A stretch of 64,000 bases of DNA from RYN-230 sp963834515 (GTDB lineage: Bacteria > Actinomycetota > Actinomycetes > Streptosporangiales > Streptosporangiaceae): the NCBI GenBank assembly GCA_963834515.1, contig CAWICB010000007.1, positions 434,001 to 498,000 on the forward strand, in the 5' to 3' direction. The translations under genes were made by a program, and so were the position numbers. The notes beneath the pieces are model-generated. The model ran no database searches. It had not been told where the DNA came from and saw only the letters and a program-made list of their open reading frames with translations. Positions 40,186 to 48,611 of this stretch are shown here, piece after piece (position 1 is the stretch's first letter; each line of letters begins with the position of its first letter).

Positions 40186-40668
40186 GTGGATGACGCCGCC
40201 CCAGAGCCCGACGGCAGCCTGGCCTTTCTCCTGGTCCAGCTGGGCATGTACGGCGCACGCCAGTTCGGCGAGCGGCTGAAACCGCTGGACCTGGAGCAGC
40301 GGCAGGCCGGGATGCTGGTCCGGCTGGGCGCCAACGAGGGCCAGTCGCAGCAGGCCATCGCCGGGATGATCGGGGTCAACGCCACCCGCATGGTCTTCCT
40401 GGTCGATGAGCTGGAGGAGCTCGGCCTGGTGCAACGCAGGCGCAACCCGGCCGACCGGCGCTCGCACGCGCTGTACCTGACCGAGGCGGGCCGGGCCGCC
40501 CTGGACCAGGTCCGGGTGGTCGCCGCCGAGCATGAGCAGCGGATGAGCGCGGGCCTGACCGGCGCGGAACGCGGCCAGCTGATCAGCCTGCTGCGCCGCC
40601 TGGCCGCCGCCCAGGGCTTGCGCCCGGGCAGCCTGCCCGGCTTCCCGCCGCACGACCCCGGCGGCTGA
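40186..40668 (+). CDS. MarR-family transcriptional regulator
   Basis: A 160-residue winged-helix regulator from GTG 40186; GTG 40162 would extend it by eight residues through the operator repeat. The DNA-binding part reads QSQQAIAGMIGVNATRMVFL and VDELEELGLVQRRRNPADRR with the wing Asp-Arg pair, then LTEAGRAALDQV, all typical of MarR. It probably represses itself and the divergent four-helix membrane protein and responds to a phenolic or drug-like ligand. A perfect 28-base palindrome follows its stop codon. Confidence 0.88.
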   Translation: MDDAAPEPDGSLAFLLVQLGMYGARQFGERLKPLDLEQRQAGMLVRLGANEGQSQQAIAGMIGVNATRMVFLVDELEELGLVQRRRNPADRRSHALYLTEAGRAALDQVRVVAAEHEQRMSAGLTGAERGQLISLLRRLAAAQGLRPGSLPGFPPHDPGG

Positions 40669-40684
40669 CCGGCAACGACATGAA

Positions 40685-40730
40685 TGAAACAGTCATGCGC
40701 ACCGGTGCGCATGACTGAAACAGCCATGCG
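40685..40730. repeat. 28 bp perfect palindrome flanked by a 15 bp direct repeat
   Basis: Positions 40690-40717 form a perfect palindrome whose left half is CAGTCATGCGCACC. In addition TGAAACAGTCATGCG (40685-40699) recurs as TGAAACAGCCATGCG (40716-40730), 31 bases on. It lies 22 bases behind the MarR stop and about 140 bases ahead of the MFS gene. It could be a terminator hairpin for MarR, a binding site for a dimeric regulator of the MFS gene, or both. Confidence 0.7.
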
Positions 40731-40858
40731 GTTGCGAACGCCCGCCCGATGGCAGGACTGAAAGTTCGGTGCGGTCCGGGCCCCGGGAAAATGCGGTGAC
40801 CCGCGCCGGGTCCCGGTGTTAGCGTTCGGGCAGCCGAGCCCCGGGGGAGACGCGCTGG

Positions 40859-42133
40859 ATGAGCCGCAGCCTGCTGCGGATGGACGTTTCCCCGCTCCGG
40901 GGGAGTGGCCGGGCCAGCTTCCGGATCCTGTACGCCAGCCGCAGCGTCACCCTGCTCGGCACCCAGGCCACCGACGTGGCCCTGCTGGTGCAGGCCAAGC
41001 AGCTCACCGGGTCGGCGTTCGCGGTCGGCCTGCTCGGCGTGGCCGAACTGGTCCCGCTGGTGGTGTTCGGCCTGTACGGCGGCGTGCTCGCGGACCGGCT
41101 GGACCGGCGCCGGCTGCTGCGCTGGTGTGAGGCCGGGCTGGGCCTGCTGGCCGCGGGGCTGGCCGGCAACGCGCTGGCCCCCCATCCGGCGGTGTGGCCG
41201 CTGTACGCCCTGGCTGCCGCGATGAGCGTGCTGACCGCGCTGCAGCGCCCGTCGCTGGAGGCGGCCATCCCGCGCACCGTGCCCCGGGACGAGCTGGCCG
41301 CGGCCGCCGCGCTGCTGTCCGTGTCCGGCAACGCGGGCGCCATCGCCGGGGCCACGGTGGGCGGCGCGATCGCCGCCGGGCCCGGCGCGGCCTGGGTGTA
41401 CGGCTTCGACACGGTGAGCTTCGCGGTGTCGTTCCTGCTGCTGCTCCGGCTCCGGCCGCTGCCGCGGCCGGCCACCGGGGAGCACCCGCCCGGCCCCGGG
41501 CTGCGCGCCATCCTGGCCGGCCTGCGCTACGCCCGCAGGCGTCCCGACCTGCTCGGCTCCTACCTGGCCGACCTGGCCGCGATGACGCTGTCCTACCCCA
41601 ACGCGCTGATCCCGTTCATGGCCGCCAACCTGCACGCGACGTGGGCGACCGGGCTGATGTTCGCCGCCCCGTCAGCCGGCTCGCTGGCCGTGTCGGCGAC
41701 CGGCGGCTGGCTGGGCCGGGTGCGCCGGTACGGCCGGGCCATCGCGCTGGCCGCGGCCGGCTGGGGCCTGGCCATCACCGGGTTCGGCCTGGCCCCGGAC
41801 CTGGCCGTGGCGCTCGGCTGCCTGACCGCCGCGGGCGCGGCCGACATGCTCAGCGGCATCTTCCGGGACACGCTGTGGAACCAGACCATCCCGGACGGGC
41901 TGCGCGGCCGGCTGGCCGGGGTGGAGATGCTCAGCTACAGCGTGGGGCCGTCGGCCGGGCAGCTGCGGGCGGGCGGGGTGGCCAGCGTGACTACCCCCCG
42001 CTTCGCGGCCGCGTCCGGCGGGCTGCTCTGCGTGGCCGCGGTCGGCGTGGTCTGCCTGGCCCTGCCCGGTTTCTGGCGGTTTACTGCCCGCCCGGCCGCT
42101 ACTCAGCCAGCGCCTGAACCGCTGGCTCGATAG
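40859..42133 (+). CDS. MFS exporter (EntS-like)
   Basis: A 424-residue major facilitator with about twelve helices. LGTQATDVALLVQAKQLTGS and GVLADRLDRRRLLRWCEAGL (motif A) fit the MFS_3/EntS group of siderophore and drug exporters. The late segment RLAGVEMLSYSVGPSAGQLR is also typical. ATG behind GGGGGAGACG. The last 35 bases overlap, tail to tail, the disulfide oxidoreductase gene on the other strand. Substrate unknown; no siderophore genes are nearby. Confidence 0.88.
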   Translation: MSRSLLRMDVSPLRGSGRASFRILYASRSVTLLGTQATDVALLVQAKQLTGSAFAVGLLGVAELVPLVVFGLYGGVLADRLDRRRLLRWCEAGLGLLAAGLAGNALAPHPAVWPLYALAAAMSVLTALQRPSLEAAIPRTVPRDELAAAAALLSVSGNAGAIAGATVGGAIAAGPGAAWVYGFDTVSFAVSFLLLLRLRPLPRPATGEHPPGPGLRAILAGLRYARRRPDLLGSYLADLAAMTLSYPNALIPFMAANLHATWATGLMFAAPSAGSLAVSATGGWLGRVRRYGRAIALAAAGWGLAITGFGLAPDLAVALGCLTAAGAADMLSGIFRDTLWNQTIPDGLRGRLAGVEMLSYSVGPSAGQLRAGGVASVTTPRFAAASGGLLCVAAVGVVCLALPGFWRFTARPAATQPAPEPLAR

Positions 42134-43469
42134 CCCGGTGGAACGTGGGATATGCGTAGATCATCTCGCGCAGCCGGCGCACCGGGATCCGGGCATGCAC
42201 GGCCAGCGTGAGCATGCTCAGCACCTCGCCACCGGCCGGGCCGACCGAGGTGGCGCCGATCAGGATGCCGCGGTCAGCGTCGGCGACCAGCTTGATGAAC
42301 CCGTCGTTGCCCACCTTGTGGATCCAGCCGCGGGCCGACTCGGGCAGCCTGGAGAAGCTGGTCCGCACGCTGATGCCCTGGTCGCGGGCCTGCGCTTCGG
42401 TCAGCCCGACCGAGCCGATCTCCGGGTCGGTGAACGTGACCCGGGGCACCGCGTGGTACTCGGCGGGCGACACATCCTGGCCGAGGATGTCCCGGACCAC
42501 GATGTCGGCCTGGTACATGGACATGTGGGTGAACGCACCGTGCCCGGCCGCGTCGCCGATGGCCCACACCCCGGGTGCCACCCGCATGTGATCGTCGGCC
42601 GGGATGGCGTGCAGTGCCTCGTCCACCCCGATCGCGCCGGCGCCCAGCCCGGCCAGGTCGGTGTGCCGTCCGGTGGCCACCAGCAGCGCGTCCCCGGTGG
42701 CCGTCTCGCCCGCACCGCCGGACACGGTCACCGTGAACCGGGTGCCGTCATGGCGGACCGCGGTGGCGGTGGCCCCGGTCCGCACGTCGATGCCCTCGCG
42801 GGTGAAGACGTCCTGGAGCAGCTCGCACGCCTCGGGTTCCTCGGCCGGCACCAGGTGCCGGGTGCCCTCGAGCACCGTCACCCGGGCGCCGAACCGGGCG
42901 AACACCTGGCCGAGCTCCACCCCGATCGCGCCGCCGCCCATGATCACCAGCGACCCGGGCACCCCGGTGGCCTCGATCGCCTCCCGGTTGGTCCAGTACG
43001 GGGTGCCGGCCAGGCCGTCGATGGGCGGCACGAACGGCTCGGTGCCCGGGTTGAGCACGATGCCCCGGCGGGCCCGCAGTACCTGGCCCGCCACGGTGAC
43101 CTCGCCCGGGGCGGTGATCCGGCCGTGCCCGCGGAAGAACGTGCCGCCCTTGCCGGTGAACCGGTCCACGGCCACCTTGTCGTCCCAGTCATCGGTGGCT
43201 TCCACCCGGATCCGGCGGGCCACTGGCGCCCAGTCCGGCTGCACCTGCACCGTCCCGGCCATGCCCGGCACCCGGCGGGACTCGGCCAGCAGGTTGGCCG
43301 CCCGGATCATCATCTTGGACGGGATGCAGCCCCAGTACGGGCACTCACCGCCGACCAGCCGGTCGTCCACCCCCGCCACCGACAGGCCGGCCTCGGCCAG
43401 CCGCTCGGCGGCATCCTCGCCGCCCGGCCCCATACCGAGAACCACGACATCCACGTCAAGATCAGTCAC
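42099..43469 (-). CDS. FAD-dependent pyridine nucleotide-disulfide oxidoreductase
   Basis: A 456-residue member of the dihydrolipoamide dehydrogenase/mercuric reductase superfamily. FAD site VVVLGMGPGGEDAAERLAEA, redox disulfide GGECPYWGCIPSK, NAD(P) site VIMGGGAIGVELGQVFARFG, second FAD site GVWAIGDAAG and a C-terminal dimerisation domain ending AYPTFHRAIEP, whose His-containing motif fits the active-site base position. Start GTG 43469 follows GGGGGAGGCTG; earlier starts lack support. It lies back-to-back with egtA. It could be a mycothione reductase, a lipoamide dehydrogenase or a quinone reductase paralogue; a thiol redox role near ergothioneine genes is attractive but unproven. Confidence 0.88.
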   Translation of the reverse strand: MTDLDVDVVVLGMGPGGEDAAERLAEAGLSVAGVDDRLVGGECPYWGCIPSKMMIRAANLLAESRRVPGMAGTVQVQPDWAPVARRIRVEATDDWDDKVAVDRFTGKGGTFFRGHGRITAPGEVTVAGQVLRARRGIVLNPGTEPFVPPIDGLAGTPYWTNREAIEATGVPGSLVIMGGGAIGVELGQVFARFGARVTVLEGTRHLVPAEEPEACELLQDVFTREGIDVRTGATATAVRHDGTRFTVTVSGGAGETATGDALLVATGRHTDLAGLGAGAIGVDEALHAIPADDHMRVAPGVWAIGDAAGHGAFTHMSMYQADIVVRDILGQDVSPAEYHAVPRVTFTDPEIGSVGLTEAQARDQGISVRTSFSRLPESARGWIHKVGNDGFIKLVADADRGILIGATSVGPAGGEVLSMLTLAVHARIPVRRLREMIYAYPTFHRAIEPAVQALAE

Positions 43470-43603
43470 ACCAGCCTCCCCCGTGGGCCGCATCAGTTGC
43501 GGGTCCCAGGGTATGGCAGGCTGGAATTCGAGCGGAATTGCAGCGGCAGGGAGTTGGTTTCCTACAACGTGGCCGGCGAACCCGACCCGGACGGGGTACA
43601 TCG

Positions 43604-44989
43604 ATGACCTCTGAGCGCGGCAAGGATGCCCGCTTGGCTGGCCCGCCGCTCACTGAGCGCCAGGCCGAAGAGCATGTGCACGGGATCTGCTTCAAGACCG
43701 GCCCGCCCAGCCAGGTCGGGGTCGAGCTGGAGTGGCTGGTCTGTGACGGCCGCGACCCGGCTCTGCCCGTCGACCAGCAGCGGGTGGCGCAGGCCCTCGC
43801 CCGCCTGGACAAGCCCGGAGCGCTCCCTGGCCAGGGCCGGCTGACTACCGAACCCGGCGGCCAGGTCGAGCTGAGCTCCGCGCCCGCGTCCGGCCTGGGC
43901 GGCTGTGTGGCCGCCGCGCGCAAGGACCTGGCCGCGGTGCGGGAGGCTATCGCGCCGGCTGGGCTGACCCTCGCAGGGCATGGCCTCGACCCGCTCCGGC
44001 CGCCCCGGCGCGTGCTGGATCAGCCGCGTTACGCGGCCATGGAGGAGTTCTTCGACCGCAGCGGCCCGTGGGGCCGCGTAATGATGTGCAGCACCGCGTC
44101 GGTCCAGGTGTGCGTGGACGCGGGGGAGGAGCGGAGCGGGCCCGCCGGGTTCCGCTGGCGCTGGCATCTGCTGCACGCGCTGGGCCCGGTCCTGGTGGCC
44201 ACGTTCGCCAACTCACCGCTGCGCAGCGGCCGCCCGTCCGGCTGGAAATCGACCCGGCAGGCCGTCTGGTTCCGCCTGGACCCGGGCCGGACCCGGGCCC
44301 CGGCCAACGCCGAACCCCCGCTGAGCAGCGGAAACGGCTGGCCGGAGGACGGCGACCCACGGGCCGCGTGGGCCCGCTACGTGCTGGACGCCGACGTGAT
44401 GTGCGTGCGCGATCCGGGGTCGAGCCGGTGGACCGCGCCGTCCGGGCTGACGTTCCGGGACTGGATCCGCGGCGCGGCCGGCCCGCGGCCGACCGCCGAC
44501 GACCTCAGCTACCACATGTCCACCCTGTTCCCGCCGGTCCGGCCGCGCGGGCACCTGGAGCTGCGGGTCATCGACGCGCAGCCCGGTGACGGCTGGATCG
44601 TGCCCACCGCGGTGGTGTCCGCGCTGCTCGACGACCCGGCCGCGGCGCAGGACGCGATGGCGGCCACCGCGGCGCTGTGCGGCCGCCCGGACGAGCTGTG
44701 GCAGCGCGCGGCCCGGTTCGGCCTCGGCGACCCGCAGCTGGCCGCGGCCAGCCGCAAGTGCTTCGCCGCCGCCGACCAGGCGCTGGGCCGGCTCGGCGCC
44801 CCGGCCGCAGTGCGCGGCGCGGTGGCCGCGTTCGCCAACCGTTATGTGCTGCCCGGCCGGTGCCCGGCCGATGACCTGCTCGATGACGTCCGCGGCGCGG
44901 AAAGCCTGGCCTGGATCGTCCGCTACCTGCACGACATCCGGCTGCCCGACGTCAGCCTGCCCACCCTCAACCAGAAGGAGCAGAGATGA
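43604..44989 (+). CDS. egtA: Glutamate-cysteine ligase of ergothioneine synthesis
   Basis: Makes gamma-glutamylcysteine, the sulfur donor for EgtB. 461 residues with the GCS2 family blocks VGVELEWLVCD, RLTTEPGGQVELSSAP, and MCSTASVQVCVD followed by the GWK/R acceptor region. Its ATG follows TACATCG with only a weak ribosome site. The stop overlaps egtB's start (ATGA), and egtB has AGAAGGAG inside the egtA end, so the two are coupled. First gene of the egtA-egtB-egtC-egtD order seen in mycobacteria. Confidence 0.93.
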   Translation: MTSERGKDARLAGPPLTERQAEEHVHGICFKTGPPSQVGVELEWLVCDGRDPALPVDQQRVAQALARLDKPGALPGQGRLTTEPGGQVELSSAPASGLGGCVAAARKDLAAVREAIAPAGLTLAGHGLDPLRPPRRVLDQPRYAAMEEFFDRSGPWGRVMMCSTASVQVCVDAGEERSGPAGFRWRWHLLHALGPVLVATFANSPLRSGRPSGWKSTRQAVWFRLDPGRTRAPANAEPPLSSGNGWPEDGDPRAAWARYVLDADVMCVRDPGSSRWTAPSGLTFRDWIRGAAGPRPTADDLSYHMSTLFPPVRPRGHLELRVIDAQPGDGWIVPTAVVSALLDDPAAAQDAMAATAALCGRPDELWQRAARFGLGDPQLAAASRKCFAAADQALGRLGAPAAVRGAVAAFANRYVLPGRCPADDLLDDVRGAESLAWIVRYLHDIRLPDVSLPTLNQKEQR

Positions 44990-46331
44990 CAGCCACCCCC
45001 GCCGACCCGGAGGCGCTCCGGGAGGTGATCGCCGGCAACCTGCTGACCGCGCGGGAGCGCACCCGGCTGCTGACCGACGCGGTGGACGACGCCGACCTGG
45101 TGCGGCAGCACTCACCGCTCATGTCGCCGCTGGTCTGGGACCTGGCGCACATCGCCAACCAGGAAGAGCTGTGGCTGCTGCGCACGGTCGGCGGCCGGGA
45201 GCCGATGCACCCGGAGATCGACCCGCTGTACGACGCGTTCGAGCACCCCCGGGCGCAGCGGCCCACCCTGCCGCTGCTCGCGCCGGCCGAGGCCCGGGCC
45301 TACGCGCACGAAGTCCGCGGCCGGGTGCTGGACGTGCTCGGCTCGGCCGCGTTCACCGGGTCCCGGCTGGTCACCGGGGGCTTCGCGTTCGGCATGGTGG
45401 CCCAGCACGAGCAGCAGCACGACGAGACCATGCTGGCCACCCACCAGCTCAGGAACGGGGCGGCCGCGCTGTCCGCGCCGCCGCCCGGCCCGCCGCCCGC
45501 GGACGCGCTGCACCTGCCCGCCGAGGTCGAGGTGCCGGCGGCCCGTTCCGCATGGGCACGTCCGGTGAGCCGTGGGCGCTGGACAACGAGCGGCCCGCGC
45601 ACCCCGTGGCCGTGCCGTCGTTTTACATCGACACCACGCCGGTGACCAACAGCGCGTACCAGGCGTTCATCGCCGATGGGGGGTACGCCGACCAGCGCTG
45701 GTGGACGGCTGACGGCTGGGCGCACCGGCAGCGGGCCGGCCTGGAGGCACCGCTGTTCTGGCGCCGCGAGGGGTCCGGCTGGGTGCGCCGCCGGTTCGGC
45801 GTCACCGAGCCGGTGCCGCCCGCCGAGCCGGTCATGCACGTGTGCTTCCACGAGGCGCAGGCCTACGCCAGGTGGGCCGGGCGCCGCCTGCCCACCGAGG
45901 CGGAGTGGGAGAAGGCGGCCCGGTACGACCCGGCCACCGGCCGGTCCCGGCGGTTCCCGTGGGGCGACGAGGAGCCCACCCCGGACCGGGCCAACCTGGG
46001 GCAGCAGCACCTGCAGCCGGCCGCGGCGGGCAGTTACCCGGCCGGGGCGGCCCCGTCCGGCGCCCGGCAGCTCATCGGCGACGTGTGGGAGTGGACCAGC
46101 AGCGACTTCCTGCCCTACCCGGGTTTCGCCGCCTGGCCGTACCGGGAGTACTCCGAGGTGTTCTTCGGCGGCGACTACAAGGTGCTCCGCGGCGGCTCGT
46201 TCGCGGTCGGCCCGGTGGCCTGCCGGGGCACGTTCCGCAACTGGGACTATCCCATCCGGCGGCAGATCTTCGCCGGCTTCCGGACCGCCCGCGACGGTGC
46301 CGCCCATGACGGCACGCTGGCCGGTGGGTGA
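44986..46331 (+). CDS. egtB: Ergothioneine sulfoxide synthase, frameshifted near 45540
   Basis: Iron enzyme joining gamma-glutamylcysteine to hercynine with O2. The DinB-like N-terminal part carries the three-His iron site: His55 (LVWDLAHIANQEE) and His141/His145 (AQHEQQHDETM). The C-terminal FGE-sulfatase domain has GPFRMGTSGEPWALDNERPA, HEAQAYARWAGRRLPTEAEW and GDVWEWTSSDFLPYPGF. One base appears missing in GCCGGCGGCCCG at about 45535-45546: restoring a G gives VPAGPFRMG, exactly the family sequence. The gene length is 3n+2. Sequencing deletion is far more likely than a pseudogene because egtC follows directly. Confidence 0.93.
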
Positions 46332-46340
46332 CCGGGCCGG

Positions 46341-47090
46341 ATGTGCCGCCACCTGGCTTACCTGGGCCCGCCGGCCACGCTGGCCGCGGTGCTCAGCGAC
46401 CCCCCGCACGGGCTGGTCCGTCAGTCCTGGGCCCCCCGCGAGCAGCGCCACGGGACGGTCAACGCGGACGGCTTCGGCGTCGGCTGGTACGCCGACGGCG
46501 ACCCGGTGCCGGCCCGCTACCGGCGCGCCGGGCCGATCTGGGCCGACGCCTCGTTCCCGGACATCGCCCGGGTGACCCGGTCCCGGGCGCTGCTGGCCGC
46601 GGTCCGGTCGGCCACCGATGGCACGGCCCCCGGGGAAGCCGCGGCCGCGCCGTTCGCCGCTGACCGCTGGCTGTTCAGCCACAACGGCCGGCTGAACGCC
46701 TGGCCCGGGGCGGCGGCCACGCTGGCCGCCGCGCTGCCGCCCGCGGAACTCCTCGCGCTGGAAGCGCGCACCGACTCCGCGCTGGCCTGGGCGGTGGTGC
46801 TGCACCGGCTGCGGGCTGGGGACGGGCTGGCCGGCGCGCTGGCCGGCACGGTGGCTGATCTGGACCGGCACGGGATCGGCGGCCGGTTCAACTTCCTGCT
46901 CACCGACGGTGAGCTGATCGCGGCCACCGCAGCCGGCGACACGCTCTATTACCGGGCCCCGGCCGGCCAGGTCGTGGTGGCCTCAGAACCGGCTGACGAC
47001 GAGCCGGGCTGGGCCGCGGTGCCGGACCGCTCGGTACTGACCGCGCGGCCCGGCGCGGTGGACGTGAGCTCGCTCAAACCGGCTGGCTGA
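46341..47090 (+). CDS. egtC: Gamma-glutamyl hydrolase of ergothioneine synthesis
   Basis: Removes the glutamyl group from gamma-glutamyl-hercynylcysteine sulfoxide. 249 residues of an N-terminal nucleophile class II amidotransferase-like fold starting MCRHLAYLGPP, where Cys2 is the nucleophile after Met removal. ADGFGVGWY, SHNGRLNAWPG and ARTDSALAWAVVL are the expected Ntn blocks. It begins 9 bases after the egtB stop. Confidence 0.95.
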   Translation: MCRHLAYLGPPATLAAVLSDPPHGLVRQSWAPREQRHGTVNADGFGVGWYADGDPVPARYRRAGPIWADASFPDIARVTRSRALLAAVRSATDGTAPGEAAAAPFAADRWLFSHNGRLNAWPGAAATLAAALPPAELLALEARTDSALAWAVVLHRLRAGDGLAGALAGTVADLDRHGIGGRFNFLLTDGELIAATAAGDTLYYRAPAGQVVVASEPADDEPGWAAVPDRSVLTARPGAVDVSSLKPAG

Positions 47091-47133
47091 GCCAGCCCAT
47101 CCGACGAGGGATCGAGGGAAGGACCGCGGATTC

Positions 47134-48105
47134 ATGACCGAGCTGCAGATCGACCGGTGCCTGCCGGACGGCTACCTGGCTGGGGCGCTGCGCGCGGACG
47201 CGCGCGCCGGGCTGACCGCCACGCCCAAGTTCCTGCCGCCCAAGTGGTTCTATGACGAGCGGGGCAGCGAGCTGTTCGAGAAGATCACGCTGCTGCCGGA
47301 GTACTACCCGACCCGGGCCGAGCGGTCCATCCTGGCCGCCGCCGCGCCCGGCATCGCCGCCACCACCGGGGCCGCCGTGCTGGTCGAGCTGGGCTCGGGA
47401 TCGTCGGAGAAGACCTGGCTGCTGCTCGACGCGCTGCGGGACGCCGGCACGCTGCGCAGCTACGTGCCGGTGGACGTCAGCGAGACCGCGCTGGTCGCGG
47501 CCGCGCACCGGGTGCGGGCCGAGTACCCGGGGCTGGGCGTCCGGGCCGTGGTCTCCGACTTCGAGGAGCACCTGGGCCTGCCGGACGTGCCCGGCCCGCG
47601 GCTGGTGGCGTTCCTGGGCAGCACCATCGGCAACCTGCTGCCGCCGCAGCGGGCCGCGTTCCTGGCCCGGCTGCGGGCCGGGCTGCGCCCGGATGACACG
47701 CTGCTGCTCGGCACCGACCTGGTCAAGGACCCGGCCGTGCTGCTGGCCGCCTACGACGACGCGGCCGGGGTGACCGCGGCGTTCAACAAGAACGTGCTGT
47801 CCGTGCTGAACACCGAGCTCGGCGCGGACTTCGACCCGGAGCTGTTCGACCACATGGCGGTGTGGGACCCGGAGAACGAGTGGATCGAGATGCGGCTGCG
47901 CTCGGCCGAGGACCAGACGGTCCGGCTGCCCGGCATCGGGCTGACCGTGCGGTTCGCGGCCGGGGAGCAGTGGCGCACCGAGGTATCGGCCAAGTTCCGC
48001 CGGGCCGGGGTGGCGGCAGAACTGGCCGCCGCGGGCTTCGCGCTGCGCTCCTGGCAGACCGATCAGCGGGACCGCTTCGCGCTGTCCCTGTCCGGGCCGG
48101 CCTGA
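47134..48105 (+). CDS. egtD: Histidine N-alpha-methyltransferase
   Basis: SAM-dependent trimethylation of histidine to hercynine, the first step of ergothioneine synthesis. 323 residues. Family blocks: PKFLPPKWFYDERGSELFEK, ITLLPEYYPTRAE, the SAM site ELGSGSSEKTWLLLDAL, YVPVDVSETAL and AVWDPENEWIEMRLRS. Last gene of the egt operon. No EgtE (PLP C-S lyase) gene follows; instead the speD gene converges 6 bases later. The missing final lyase must be elsewhere or replaced. Confidence 0.96.
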   Translation: MTELQIDRCLPDGYLAGALRADARAGLTATPKFLPPKWFYDERGSELFEKITLLPEYYPTRAERSILAAAAPGIAATTGAAVLVELGSGSSEKTWLLLDALRDAGTLRSYVPVDVSETALVAAAHRVRAEYPGLGVRAVVSDFEEHLGLPDVPGPRLVAFLGSTIGNLLPPQRAAFLARLRAGLRPDDTLLLGTDLVKDPAVLLAAYDDAAGVTAAFNKNVLSVLNTELGADFDPELFDHMAVWDPENEWIEMRLRSAEDQTVRLPGIGLTVRFAAGEQWRTEVSAKFRRAGVAAELAAAGFALRSWQTDQRDRFALSLSGPA

Positions 48106-48111
48106 TCCCGG

Positions 48112-48509
48112 TCAGCCGGGCAGGCCGCGGGGCAGCGCGCGGACCGAGACCCGGTCCAGCCGGAGCAGCCCGGTCAGCTCGCTGATCACCCGGTCCGCGT
48201 CGATCGCACCGCAGCTGAACAGGTCCACCGCGACCAGGTTTTCCTCCGGCCAGGTGTGGATGCTCAGGTGCGACTCGGCCAGGATGAGCACCAGGGTGAT
48301 CGCGCCGTTGGGGAACACCACGTGGCTGGTGCCCAGCACGTGACCCGGCCGGCGGCCACTGCCCGGTGCGCGGCGGTGGTCAGTTCGCCCAGGTCAGAGA
48401 CGGGAGAGCGAGCTGAGCTGATCGCGTCGATGGCGTGCAGCACCTTGCCCGGCCGCGCCTGCTGCGGGTCCGTAGCCGGCTGCGCGCTCAGTGCTCCGTT
48501 GCCCGGCAT
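48112..48509 (-). CDS. speD: S-adenosylmethionine decarboxylase, frameshifted near 48350
   Basis: Pyruvoyl enzyme making decarboxylated SAM, the aminopropyl donor for polyamines. The signature ESHLSIHTWPE gives the Glu-Ser self-cleavage site (Ser codon 48273-48271), followed by the conserved His and Cys (LFSCGAIDAD). The N-terminal part GKVLHAIDAISS...LGELTTAAHRAVAA is in another frame; a one-base deletion in the GCCGGCCGGGTCAC run joins them to HVLGTSHVVFPNGAITL. Length is 3n+2. It faces bpsA across 102 bases and converges with egtD. The start ATG 48509 has no ribosome site; TATTCT lies 8 bases upstream, so a leaderless mRNA is possible. Confidence 0.92.
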
Positions 48510-48611
48510 GATGTGGGAGAATACCGTACCTGTTCCCGGTCCGGCCGGGGCACTCGTGACCGGCTGACCGGGGCGCCGCCGCGGTGGGCATGGAGCCAGA
48601 AAACGTGCCGC

